Source: Thermohalobaculum sp039030915 (GTDB lineage: Bacteria > Pseudomonadota > Alphaproteobacteria > Rhodobacterales > Rhodobacteraceae). Taken from it: a stretch of DNA of 5,575 bases. The notes under the pieces are model-generated. The model saw only the letters and a list, made by a program, of their open reading frames with translations, was not told the origin of the DNA and ran no database searches. The translations under genes were made by a program, and so were the position numbers. Positions within the stretch are counted from its first letter, which is position 1, and every line of letters starts with the position of its first letter. Positions 1-5,575 of the stretch are shown piece after piece. The stretch spans positions 1 to 5,575 of the forward strand of contig JBCCDG010000189.1 in assembly GCA_039030915.1 (NCBI GenBank), written 5' to 3'.

Positions 1-1361
1 CGCGCCCGGATCTCGGGGCTCGCGATCACGGAATGGATGAAGAGGCTCTCGTCCCGGCCCGCCATCGCCTCTTTCAGCCCGGCGAGGAGCGGCGCCGAGA
101 GGTGCGGGGAGCCGGCGACGGACGTCCAGAACCCGATCAAGCCGTCATAGCCGCCCTCATCGAGCATCGCCTTCGTAAAAAGCGGCACGATGCTAAGGTC
201 GTTGAAGAATTGCGCGGTCACATCGACCGGATTGACCGGCGACGCGAATGGAACGAGCTCCTTCAGCTCGGCCTGCGCTGCTTCGGGCATGGGCGCCACC
301 TCCAGCCCGTAATCCGCGGCCGCATCCGCCATCAGCACGCCCGCACCGCCCGAGATGGTCACGAGCCCGATCTTGCGCCCCGCGGGGTAGATCCGGGGCC
401 GCGCGGCATAGGCCACATCGAGCATCTCCTCCGTGGTGCGCGCGCGGTAGGCGCCGTGGGCGCGCAACACCGCGTCGTAGACCGCATCCTCCCCGGCAAG
501 CGATGCAGTATGCGACGAGGCAGCGGCGGCGCCGACATCGGATCGGCCCACCTTCATGAAAACGACCGGCTTGCGCTCTGCGCGCGCCACTTCGAGGGCG
601 GATACGAGTGTATCCCCGTCCTTGATGCTCTCGGCATAGGCCATGATGGTGTGGACGCTTTCGTCCTCCGCCATCAGCCTGATGACCTCGGCAACATGAA
701 CGTCCGCTTCGTTCCCGGTCGTGAGCCAGTAGCGCATGCCGAGGCCGCGCTCGTGGGAGACCATGTAGATGTGGCTGCCATAGGCCCCGGACTGGGATGC
801 GATGGCGATGCCGCCGGGCTTCGGGGTCGCGCGGTCGATGGTGCTGGAGAAGGTCGGATAGAAGCCGTGCGCGCTGTCGAAGAGGCCGAGGCAGTTGGGC
901 CCGATCACCCTGACCCCGCCCTCCCGCGCGATGCTGGCCACCTCAGCCTGCAGCGCCGCGCCGTCGGGAGAAGCCTCCGCGAAGTTGGACGAGAAGATGA
1001 GCGCCGTCTTCGCCTTCTTCGCGACCGCCTGGCGCATCACCTCTGGCACCGCCTTCGCCGGCACGGCAATGAGCACGAAGTCGACCGCGCCCGGCACCTC
1101 CGCGAGGTTCGGATAGGCGGGCAGGCCCTGCACCATGTCCCGCTTGGGGTTGACCGGATAGACCGCGCCCGGAAACCCTTGGTTCTTCATGTGGCTGAGC
1201 GGTCGGCCACCAATCCGCGTCGGGTCGTCCGAGGCACCGACGATCGCGATGGAGGAGGGCGTCATCAGGTCGGCAAGCGTCGTCTGCCGGATGCGACCAC
1301 CTGCCGATATCGCCCCCTCCGGAGAGGAAGGCCGGGGTGCGGGTCCTTCCGCCGTGCTCAT
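1..1361 (-). CDS. NDP-forming acyl-CoA synthetase (acetate--CoA ligase family), 3' end outside window
   Basis: Predicted to activate a carboxylic acid to its CoA thioester with ATP or GTP, giving NDP and phosphate through a phosphohistidine intermediate; cytoplasmic. The 453 residues visible cover the N-terminal half of the fused family, which is usually about 700 residues. A CoA-binding Rossmann domain begins near residue 30 (IVGASDDPTRIGG at 40-52; GPNCLG at 154-159). A second, succinyl-CoA-ligase-like domain spans about 180-315, with ASQSGAYG at 188-195 and TGNEADV at 215-221. Its SSHTASLAG motif (282-290) places the expected phospho-accepting histidine at H284; the usual SHTGALAG motif has Gly where this has Ala286. 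A third domain follows (ISGGAGVLMADAA, 336-348). The ATP-grasp domain lies beyond the left edge. The ATG overlaps the SDR stop as ATGA, with GGAGG 9 bases upstream. The family includes acetate, feruloyl, pimeloyl and other acyl ligases; the substrate cannot be read from sequence. Confidence 0.93.
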   Translation of the reverse strand, partial: MSTAEGPAPRPSSPEGAISAGGRIRQTTLADLMTPSSIAIVGASDDPTRIGGRPLSHMKNQGFPGAVYPVNPKRDMVQGLPAYPNLAEVPGAVDFVLIAVPAKAVPEVMRQAVAKKAKTALIFSSNFAEASPDGAALQAEVASIAREGGVRVIGPNCLGLFDSAHGFYPTFSSTIDRATPKPGGIAIASQSGAYGSHIYMVSHERGLGMRYWLTTGNEADVHVAEVIRLMAEDESVHTIMAYAESIKDGDTLVSALEVARAERKPVVFMKVGRSDVGAAAASSHTASLAGEDAVYDAVLRAHGAYRARTTEEMLDVAYAARPRIYPAGRKIGLVTISGGAGVLMADAAADYGLEVAPMPEAAQAELKELVPFASPVNPVDVTAQFFNDLSIVPLFTKAMLDEGGYDGLIGFWTSVAGSPHLSAPLLAGLKEAMAGRDESLFIHSVIASPEIRA

Positions 1362-2074
1362 GCGCCCATTCCTCCCACGCTCAGCCCGCCGCAGACATGC
1401 AGCATCTGTCCCGTCGTGAAGCCCGCCTCGTCCGAGACGAGATGCGCGACGGCGGCGGCCACCTCGTCGGGCGCGCCCATGCGCCGGAGCGGCACGCGCG
1501 CCAGCAGCGCCTCGCGCGCCGGGCTGCCCAGTGGCTGATCGACGGCAAACATCTCCGTATCGATCGGCCCGGGCGCCACGCCGTTCACGGTGATCGCATG
1601 AGGCGCGAGATCGAGGGCCAGAGACCGCGTGAGCCCCGTGACCGCCGCCTTCGAGCTTGCATAGGACGCCCTGCCCGCCTTGCCGAGCGCTGCGCGACTG
1701 CCCAGCGTCACGATGCGCCCGAAGCCCGCCGCCTTCATCGCCGGCAGCACGGCCTGCACCGCCCAGATGACGGACTGCACGTTGACGCGCATCGTCACCT
1801 CGAAGTCCGCATCGATCACGTCGGCGACTCCGCCCACGGTCACGATCCCCGCATTCGCCACCAGCCGGCAGGCCCCGCATTCGGCCGCGATCTCCGCCAG
1901 CCGCTCCCTTGCGGCTGGATCGTCGAGGTCGACCTGCCGCTGCACGCCGGGCCCCTCGAAGGCCCCGCGCGCGAGACCGACCACATCGTATCCGTCCGCA
2001 GCGAGGCGCGCCGCGATCGCCTTGCCGATCCCGCGGCTGGCGCCCGTGACGATAACGGTGTTCCGCCCGCTCAT
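1358..2074 (-). CDS. SDR-family NAD(P)-dependent oxidoreductase (classical, FabG-like)
   Basis: A 238-residue classical short-chain dehydrogenase/reductase, predicted to interconvert an alcohol and a ketone with NAD(P)(H) in the cytoplasm. The full motif set is present: cofactor-binding TGASRGIG at residues 10-17, structural NAG at 74-76, catalytic Asn98 (MRVNVQ), Ser126, Tyr138 and Lys142 (YASSK), and PGPIDTEM at 168-175. Length is normal for the family. A small residue rather than Asp ends the second beta-strand (VVGLARGAF, residues 31-39), with Arg36 close by. This hints at NADP but does not settle cofactor preference. The ATG overlaps the dehydrogenase stop by ATGA and I see no convincing Shine-Dalgarno before it, so translation probably depends on reinitiation. 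The stop overlaps the synthetase start in the same way. Family members act in fatty-acid synthesis, alicyclic alcohol oxidation and hydroxyacyl-CoA metabolism. The operon suggests a catabolic hydroxyl or keto substrate, not fatty-acid synthesis. Confidence 0.95.
   Translation of the reverse strand: MSGRNTVIVTGASRGIGKAIAARLAADGYDVVGLARGAFEGPGVQRQVDLDDPAARERLAEIAAECGACRLVANAGIVTVGGVADVIDADFEVTMRVNVQSVIWAVQAVLPAMKAAGFGRIVTLGSRAALGKAGRASYASSKAAVTGLTRSLALDLAPHAITVNGVAPGPIDTEMFAVDQPLGSPAREALLARVPLRRMGAPDEVAAAVAHLVSDEAGFTTGQMLHVCGGLSVGGMGA
1371..1375 (-). promoter_or_regulatory. ribosome binding site of the acyl-CoA synthetase, inside the SDR gene
   Basis: GGAGG on the minus strand lies 9 bases before the synthetase ATG and within the last codons of the SDR gene. 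The synthetase can therefore recruit ribosomes itself as well as through the ATGA overlap, unlike the SDR gene. Confidence 0.75.
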
Positions 2075-3660
2075 GACGGGGTCCGCATGGGCAGCCCCAG
2101 GACGGCCCGGCGCCGGAGCCAGAGGGTCGGGCGGTAGCGATCCTCGCCGGTGAGCGCGTGAATCTGCTCGAGGATATCGAGGCAGCGCGCGGGGCCCATT
2201 TCGTCTGCGAATTCAAGGGGACCAAGCGGATAGTTCAGCCCCAGCTTCATGGCGGTATCGATATCCTCCGGCGTCGCCAGGTCCACCTCGGCCATGTAGG
2301 CGCCGAGATTGGCGACCATCGCCACGATCCGCTGGCCGACGAAACCGGGGCTGTCCTTGATCGCCGTGACCTTCCGCCCGCTCGTCATGATGGCGGATGC
2401 CACGGCGTCGAGGACCGCAGGGTCCGCCCCCGGCGCGGTCATCGCGGTGATCCGCTTCGAAGTGTCGCCGGAGAGATCGAGACAGACGAGCCGGCGATGA
2501 TCGATGCCCGCGTCGGAAGCCGTGTGCGTCGCGTCCTTGCCGAAGGGGGCGGCAAGGATCGGGCAAGTCCCGTCATCCTCCCCCACTTCGAGGCCGAGCT
2601 CCGCCGCGAGCTCCGCCAGCATGAGGTCGGGATGCTTCCCGCCCGCATAGGCCTGCTCGCGCGCCTCTACATCGACGCCGAGTTGCTCGATGAGCGCATC
2701 GAAGGCCGCGTCGAACTTTGCGATCGCAACGCGCCCTGCAGGTGCGGCGTCCGTCTCATGATCGGGCGAGGGCATGTCCGAGGGCTTGCCACCCTCATAG
2801 GCATACCAGCCCTGCCCCGTCTTACGACCGAGAAGACCCGCATCGAACATCGCCTTGTGATTGGGGCGCGTGGCGAGGCGCGGGTCCTGCTGGTAGCCCT
2901 CCCAGACGATCTGGCTGACGGGGTAGTTCACGTCGATGCCCGTGAGGTCCATGAGCTCGAAGGGACCCATCCGGAAGTGCCGGCAATCGCGCATGATCGC
3001 GTCGATCTGCGCGGGGCTCGCCACCTGCTCATGCGCGATGCGCAGCCCCTCGGTCGTGAAGGCGCGCCCGCCCATATTGACGAGAAAGCCGGGGCTGTCC
3101 TTTACCGTAACGGGCACTCGGGTCATGCGCTGCCCCAGCGCGGTGAGCGCCTCGACCGTCGCGTCCGTCGTCTCCGCCGCGCGAATAACCTCGACGAGCT
3201 TCATGAGCGGCACGGGGTTGAAGAAGTGGAGCCCCGCGATCCGGCCCCGCCCCTCGCAAGCGCGGGCAATGGAGGCGATGGGGATCGAGGAGGTGTTGGA
3301 CGCGATGATGCAGTCGGCCGAGACGCCGGCCTCGATCTCGCGAAAAAGCGCGCGCTTGACTTCGAGGTCCTCGAAGACCGCCTCGACCACCGCGTCGCAG
3401 GGCGCGAAGTCCGCCGGCCCCTCGCCGGGCTCGATCAGCGCGATGGCCGCCTCCGCGTCCGCCTCGCCCATGCGGCCCTTCTCGACGAGGCGACGGAGCC
3501 GGCCGGCCACCTGCTCCTTCGCAGCCGCCGCCGCGCCCTCGCGCGCATCGATCAGCACGGTGCGGATGCCGCCCTGAACGGCGACCTGCACGATGCCCTG
3601 TCCCATAGCGCCCGCACCGGCCACACCGATGCAGTAGTCCGCCGCGTCCGGCGCCTTCAT
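2071..3660 (-). CDS. 3-hydroxyacyl-CoA dehydrogenase, PaaH/PaaC-like, duplicated C-terminal domain
   Basis: Predicted to oxidise a (3S)-hydroxyacyl-CoA to the 3-oxoacyl-CoA with NAD, the third step of beta-oxidation; cytoplasmic. The 529-residue protein opens with a Rossmann fold (GAGAMG at 15-20) and carries SNTSS at 121-125 and GLHFFNPVPLMKLVEV at 143-158, giving the catalytic pair His145 and Glu157. The first C-terminal helical domain starts at DSPGFLVN (188-195). It has RMGPFELMDLTG at 230-241 and the LLGRKTGQGWYAY end (276-288). After a linker a second copy follows: DSPGFVGQR (436-444), then NYPLGPLEFADEMG (476-489). This two-copy layout, ending in EDRYRPTLWLRRR, matches PaaH, which oxidises 3-hydroxyadipyl-CoA in phenylacetate catabolism; it is longer than E. 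coli PaaH (about 475). The start at 3660 is chosen because AGGGAGGG lies just upstream and homology starts there. The upstream in-frame ATG at 3747 adds 29 Arg-rich residues with no family resemblance. First gene of the ATGA-coupled operon. Exact substrate uncertain. Confidence 0.95.
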   Translation of the reverse strand: MKAPDAADYCIGVAGAGAMGQGIVQVAVQGGIRTVLIDAREGAAAAAKEQVAGRLRRLVEKGRMGEADAEAAIALIEPGEGPADFAPCDAVVEAVFEDLEVKRALFREIEAGVSADCIIASNTSSIPIASIARACEGRGRIAGLHFFNPVPLMKLVEVIRAAETTDATVEALTALGQRMTRVPVTVKDSPGFLVNMGGRAFTTEGLRIAHEQVASPAQIDAIMRDCRHFRMGPFELMDLTGIDVNYPVSQIVWEGYQQDPRLATRPNHKAMFDAGLLGRKTGQGWYAYEGGKPSDMPSPDHETDAAPAGRVAIAKFDAAFDALIEQLGVDVEAREQAYAGGKHPDLMLAELAAELGLEVGEDDGTCPILAAPFGKDATHTASDAGIDHRRLVCLDLSGDTSKRITAMTAPGADPAVLDAVASAIMTSGRKVTAIKDSPGFVGQRIVAMVANLGAYMAEVDLATPEDIDTAMKLGLNYPLGPLEFADEMGPARCLDILEQIHALTGEDRYRPTLWLRRRAVLGLPMRTPS

Positions 3661-3767
3661 GGCTTCCCTCCCTGGCCCCCGGGATCGAGCGCCCCGGTTC
3701 CTGCGACCGTAGCAGGCATGGCGCGAAGGGGAAGACGGGCGGTGCAACTATCGGACGGGCGGCGTGC
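3661..3767. other. intergenic region upstream of the catabolic operon
   Basis: A 107-base gap separates the hypothetical gene from the hydroxyacyl-CoA dehydrogenase on the same strand. It is long enough for an independent operon promoter. A TTGCAC on the minus strand (3747-3742) has no acceptable -10 at normal spacing. A small inverted repeat, CCTGC-7-GCAGG, occupies 3700-3716 and includes TACGGT on the minus strand, a weak -10-like hexamer. No terminator with a T-run is visible after the hypothetical gene, so read-through into the operon is possible. Confidence 0.5.
3666..3673 (-). promoter_or_regulatory. ribosome binding site of the hydroxyacyl-CoA dehydrogenase
   Basis: The minus strand reads AGGGAGGG here, with 5 bases between it and the ATG at 3660-3658. 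This strong purine tract fixes the start at 3660 over the upstream in-frame ATG at 3747. Confidence 0.8.
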
Positions 3768-4622
3768 CTACCAGTCGCGCCAACCCTCGATCTCATCGAC
3801 GAGCGGGCGCTGGTTCGAAGCCCATGCGACTTCCTGGAGGAACGCGTGCAGCTCCTCACGCTCCATGGTCGCTATCAAGTCTGCATCAGGGGCAGCGACG
3901 GCCGCGTTCACCCATTCGACGAACGCGCGCATCTCCGCCCGCACGGCAGGGCGGCGAGGCCTTGGGCCGAGCGCGGCAATGGCGAAGAGCATCTCGCGTG
4001 CTCGCATGCGCAGGGTGGCGAGAAATGCTGGCGGAATGTCTGCGGAACGCTCCTCCCACGCTATCAGCAACGTCTCGTCGAGCAGCATCTCGATTGTAAG
4101 GCCACGCAGCCTCTCCCGCTGGCGCCGCTCCATCTCGGCTTCACGGGCCGCGCGCTCTCGGTCCATCCTTTCGCGCTCCCGGAAAAGCGCCTCGCGATCA
4201 TGGTCGTACCGCCATCTTCCTTCGGCATGGAGCGAGAGCGATGTCGCCGGCACCATGAACCGCCATGGCGTGCCGGCCTCCTCCTTCGGTAGGGGCCTGG
4301 CACCTATGACTTCGAAAGAAGGCCATCGAGAGCGGTCTTCGTCCTCGAGCAGCAACAAGAACATAAGTGCCCAACGATCTTCCGTGCCATAGAGCGGTGC
4401 AGCGTTCATGATCCCGACGTCCTGCATCTCCGCTGCACGCGGTCGGGTCGTCGTCACACAGTCCAGGATCGCGACCACGCTTGCGGGGCCGATCCCCGGC
4501 ACGCGCTCGTGTCGGAGCACAAGGATCGTGCCCCATCGCCCGGTCGGAGCGGGCGAGAACGCAAAGATCGGCTCCGTCGGAAAGCTCAGGAGGGTCCCGG
4601 GAGGGTGGGTCAGCCTGGTCAT
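3768..4622 (-). CDS. hypothetical protein with charged central helix (probable coiled coil)
   Basis: I do not recognise this 284-residue protein. The start at 4622 (MTRLTHPPGTLLSF) is preceded by GAGG with 5 bases of spacing; an upstream in-frame ATG at 4724 would add 34 residues encoded across the palindrome-bearing spacer and looks wrong. Residues about 10-130 look like a mixed alpha/beta domain: strand-like TILVLRH (32-38) and SVVAILDCV (48-56), a hydrophobic ALMFLLLLE (85-93), and Trp at 30, 84, 100 and 120. Residues about 138-175 are almost all Arg, Glu, Asp and Ala (for example DREALFRERERMDRERAARE), typical of a long charged helix or coiled coil. The C-terminal third is helical and ends in EIEGWRDW. 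No signal peptide, membrane span or catalytic motif is evident, so I expect it to be cytoplasmic. Sampled GC is 55-58%, below its neighbours, suggesting a separate history. It is co-directional with the operon but 107 bases upstream. Absence of frame breaks, a clean RBS and plausible protein composition support a real gene. Confidence 0.75.
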   Translation of the reverse strand: MTRLTHPPGTLLSFPTEPIFAFSPAPTGRWGTILVLRHERVPGIGPASVVAILDCVTTTRPRAAEMQDVGIMNAAPLYGTEDRWALMFLLLLEDEDRSRWPSFEVIGARPLPKEEAGTPWRFMVPATSLSLHAEGRWRYDHDREALFRERERMDRERAAREAEMERRQRERLRGLTIEMLLDETLLIAWEERSADIPPAFLATLRMRAREMLFAIAALGPRPRRPAVRAEMRAFVEWVNAAVAAPDADLIATMEREELHAFLQEVAWASNQRPLVDEIEGWRDW

Positions 4623-4713
4623 CGACGCCTCATATTCCCTTTGCCAACGTTTTGGATGGCGGCTCTTGAACGGTGGCGACGGTCGAAGTCTTGTGCATGC
4701 TCCGCACACGGCG

Positions 4714-4754
4714 GACGCGTCCACCCGATAGCCGCAGTATCGGGTGGACGCGTC
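4714..4754. repeat. perfect 17-bp inverted repeat, candidate operator or leader hairpin
   Basis: The left arm GACGCGTCCACCCGATA (4714-4730) is the exact reverse complement of the right arm TATCGGGTGGACGCGTC (4738-4754), separated by GCCGCAG (4731-4737). Each arm also ends in the self-complementary octamer GACGCGTC (4714-4721 and 4747-4754), with starts 33 bases apart, roughly three helical turns. It lies between divergent genes, 29 bases before the hydratase ATG, and ends 18 bases before its ribosome binding site. No T-tract follows, so a Rho-independent terminator is unlikely. It could bind a dimeric or tetrameric repressor controlling one or both genes, or fold as a very stable hairpin in the hydratase leader. 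The symmetry is directly visible; the role is inferred. Confidence 0.85.
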
Positions 4755-4772
4755 GAATAGAACAGCGAGTTT

Positions 4773-4778
4773 GGGAGG
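4773..4778 (+). promoter_or_regulatory. ribosome binding site of the enoyl-CoA hydratase
   Basis: GGGAGG with 5 bases of spacing to the ATG at 4784. It lies 18 bases beyond the right arm of the palindrome, so a hairpin there would not cover it directly. It decides the start in favour of 4784. Confidence 0.85.
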
Positions 4779-4783
4779 ATGAT

Positions 4784-5557
4784 ATGGCGGAGCTGGTGCT
4801 TTTGGAGCGGCCGGAGGAGGGGGTGGCGCTGGTTCGGCTCAACCGACCCGATGCGCTCAATGCGCTGAACATGGCGCTTCGCCAGGAGTTGGCGGCGGTC
4901 TTCGCAGGGCTGCACGACGACCGGAGCGTACGAGCCATCGTGCTCACGGGCAACGAAAAGGCCTTCGCGGCGGGCGCGGACCTCAAGGAATTCGCCGAGG
5001 CGGACGCGGTCGAGATCATGGCGCGCCGCTCGGAGCGCTACTGGAAGACTGTCGCCGAGACGCCGCAGCCCGTCATCGCGGCCATCTCGGGCTATGCCAT
5101 GGGCGGCGGGCTCGAGCTTGCCATGGCCTGCGATCTCATCGTCGTGGGCGAGGAGGCGCAGCTCGGCCAGCCGGAGATCCGCGTCGGCATCATGCCGGGC
5201 GCCGGCGGCACGCAGCGGCTCACGCGCGCTGTCGGCAAGTTCAACGCCATGAGGATGTGCCTCACGGGCAAGCCGGTGACGGGGTCCGAGGCGCTGCGCA
5301 TGGGGCTCGCCTGCGACTGCGTGCCGGATGCGGAAGTGGAGGCGACGGCGGTGAAGATGGCGCTTTCCATCGCGCGCATGCCCCCCTTCGCGGCACAGGC
5401 GGTGAAGGAGGCGATCGTGCAGGGCGAGAGCGCGTCGCTCGAGGCCGGGCTGATGCTCGAGCGCAAAGCCTTCCAGCTCCTCTTCGCAACAGAGGATCGG
5501 CGCGAGGGCATGGCCGCCTTCATCGAGAAGCGCCGGCCCGACTTCAAGGGACGCTAG
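4784..5557 (+). CDS. enoyl-CoA hydratase (crotonase family, PaaF-like)
   Basis: Predicted to add water across a trans-2-enoyl-CoA to give the 3-hydroxyacyl-CoA, the substrate type of the dehydrogenase encoded across the divergent spacer; cytoplasmic, probably oligomeric like other crotonases. The 257 residues match normal family length. Motifs in order: LNRPDALNALN at 19-29, oxyanion-hole segment FAAGADLKEF at 61-70, GYAMGGGLELAMACD at 103-117 and LGQPEIRVGIMPGAGGTQRL at 127-146. Glu111 and Glu131 correspond to the two catalytic glutamates of mammalian mitochondrial hydratase (E144/E164), and Gly108 to the oxyanion-hole glycine. This favours true hydratase over isomerase activity. The C-terminal TEDRREGMAAFIEKRRPDFKGR-type ending (236-257) is shared with E. 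coli PaaF, which hydrates 2,3-dehydroadipyl-CoA, but also with general short-chain hydratases, so PaaF function is only suggested. The ATG at 4784 follows GGGAGG by 5 bases; a GTG at 4673 in frame would read through the palindrome and is rejected. Confidence 0.95.
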   Translation: MAELVLLERPEEGVALVRLNRPDALNALNMALRQELAAVFAGLHDDRSVRAIVLTGNEKAFAAGADLKEFAEADAVEIMARRSERYWKTVAETPQPVIAAISGYAMGGGLELAMACDLIVVGEEAQLGQPEIRVGIMPGAGGTQRLTRAVGKFNAMRMCLTGKPVTGSEALRMGLACDCVPDAEVEATAVKMALSIARMPPFAAQAVKEAIVQGESASLEAGLMLERKAFQLLFATEDRREGMAAFIEKRRPDFKGR

Positions 5558-5571
5558 CGCAGACGCTGCGC
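5557..5571 (+). repeat. short hairpin immediately after the hydratase stop
   Basis: GCGCAG, ACG, CTGCGC forms a perfect 6-bp stem with a 3-base loop, beginning at the last base of the stop codon. It could be the stem of a terminator, but the window ends 4 bases later and the following bases (CGCA) are not a T-run. It may equally be a chance hairpin in GC-rich DNA. Confidence 0.35.
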
Positions 5572-5575
5572 CGCA

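Larger units (their letters stand above)
4623..4783. other. divergent intergenic region
   Basis: This spacer must hold the start signals for the hypothetical gene (leftward) and the hydratase (rightward). Its left part is less GC-rich than the flanking metabolic genes, as expected for promoter DNA. A TTGAAC at 4666-4671 resembles a sigma-70 -35 box, but the hexamer 17 bases on, TCTTGT at 4689-4694, is a poor -10, so I do not call a promoter. If that promoter is real, the large palindrome would fall in the early transcribed leader. I saw no convincing leftward promoter. Confidence 0.6.

Noticed and set aside
33..1538. A 501-codon open frame on the plus strand opposite the acyl-CoA synthetase and SDR genes
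   Set aside because: The opposite strand encodes a synthetase and an SDR with all expected motifs. This frame gives an Arg/His-rich low-complexity translation and has no credible start site.
1337..2137. A 266-codon plus-strand frame opposite the SDR gene
   Set aside because: Shadow of the SDR gene. It ignores the ATGA gene junctions and has no recognisable domain.
3029..3859. A 276-codon minus-strand frame overlapping the dehydrogenase start
   Set aside because: It is out of frame with the real dehydrogenase, and its Arg/Gly-rich translation is typical of a frameshifted GC-rich gene. The dehydrogenase frame itself is intact, so this is not a frameshift remnant.
2158..4392. A 744-codon open frame on the plus strand opposite the dehydrogenase and hypothetical genes
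   Set aside because: It is antisense to a gene with unmistakable dehydrogenase motifs, its translation is Arg/His/Gly-rich with no family resemblance, and long antisense frames are expected at about 70% GC.
4714..4754. The large palindrome as a Rho-independent terminator or transposon end
   Set aside because: No T-tract follows on either strand, it lies upstream of both flanking genes rather than after either, and no transposase or target-site duplication is present.
4673..4783. N-terminal extension of the enoyl-CoA hydratase from a GTG start
   Set aside because: It would translate the palindrome and adds 37 Arg-rich residues absent from the family. GGGAGG sits correctly before the ATG at 4784.

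Overview
The window is about 5.6 kb of GC-rich DNA. Hand counts give 67-73% GC on sampled lines of the metabolic genes and 55-58% on sampled lines of one hypothetical gene. Dense gene packing, strong GGAGG-type ribosome binding sites, ATGA stop/start overlaps and CoA-ester catabolic genes suggest a proteobacterium. An alphaproteobacterium of the Rhodobacterales or Rhizobiales type is my best guess. That placement is an inference from style and protein flavour; no taxonomic marker is present.

Layout: positions 1-3660 hold three genes on the minus strand, read right to left. They are a two-module 3-hydroxyacyl-CoA dehydrogenase of the PaaH/PaaC type (3660 to 2071), a classical short-chain dehydrogenase/reductase (2074 to 1358), and an NDP-forming acyl-CoA synthetase that runs off the left edge (1361 to 1). 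Both junctions are 4-base ATGA overlaps, so this is a translationally coupled operon. A 107-base gap follows. Then comes another minus-strand gene (4622 to 3768) for a 284-residue protein I do not recognise. It has a highly charged, probably coiled-coil centre and lower GC than its neighbours. A 161-base divergent spacer (4623-4783) carries a perfect 17-bp inverted repeat. On its right, a plus-strand enoyl-CoA hydratase (4784-5557) with both catalytic glutamates reads outward to the end of the window.

Together the genes look like part of a beta-oxidation-type catabolic locus. An acid is activated to its CoA thioester by the synthetase, an enoyl-CoA is hydrated by the crotonase, and the 3-hydroxyacyl-CoA is oxidised by the dehydrogenase. 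The SDR oxidises or reduces a further hydroxyl or keto group, or a stereoisomer. The resemblance of the hydratase and dehydrogenase to PaaF and PaaH, which act on adipyl-CoA intermediates in phenylacetate catabolism, makes a dicarboxylate, alicyclic or aromatic-derived substrate plausible. No acyl-CoA dehydrogenase, thiolase, transporter or regulator lies within the window, so the substrate is not determined.

I found no RNA genes, insertion sequences, CRISPR arrays or prophage genes. The least explained parts are the hypothetical gene and the large palindrome beside it.
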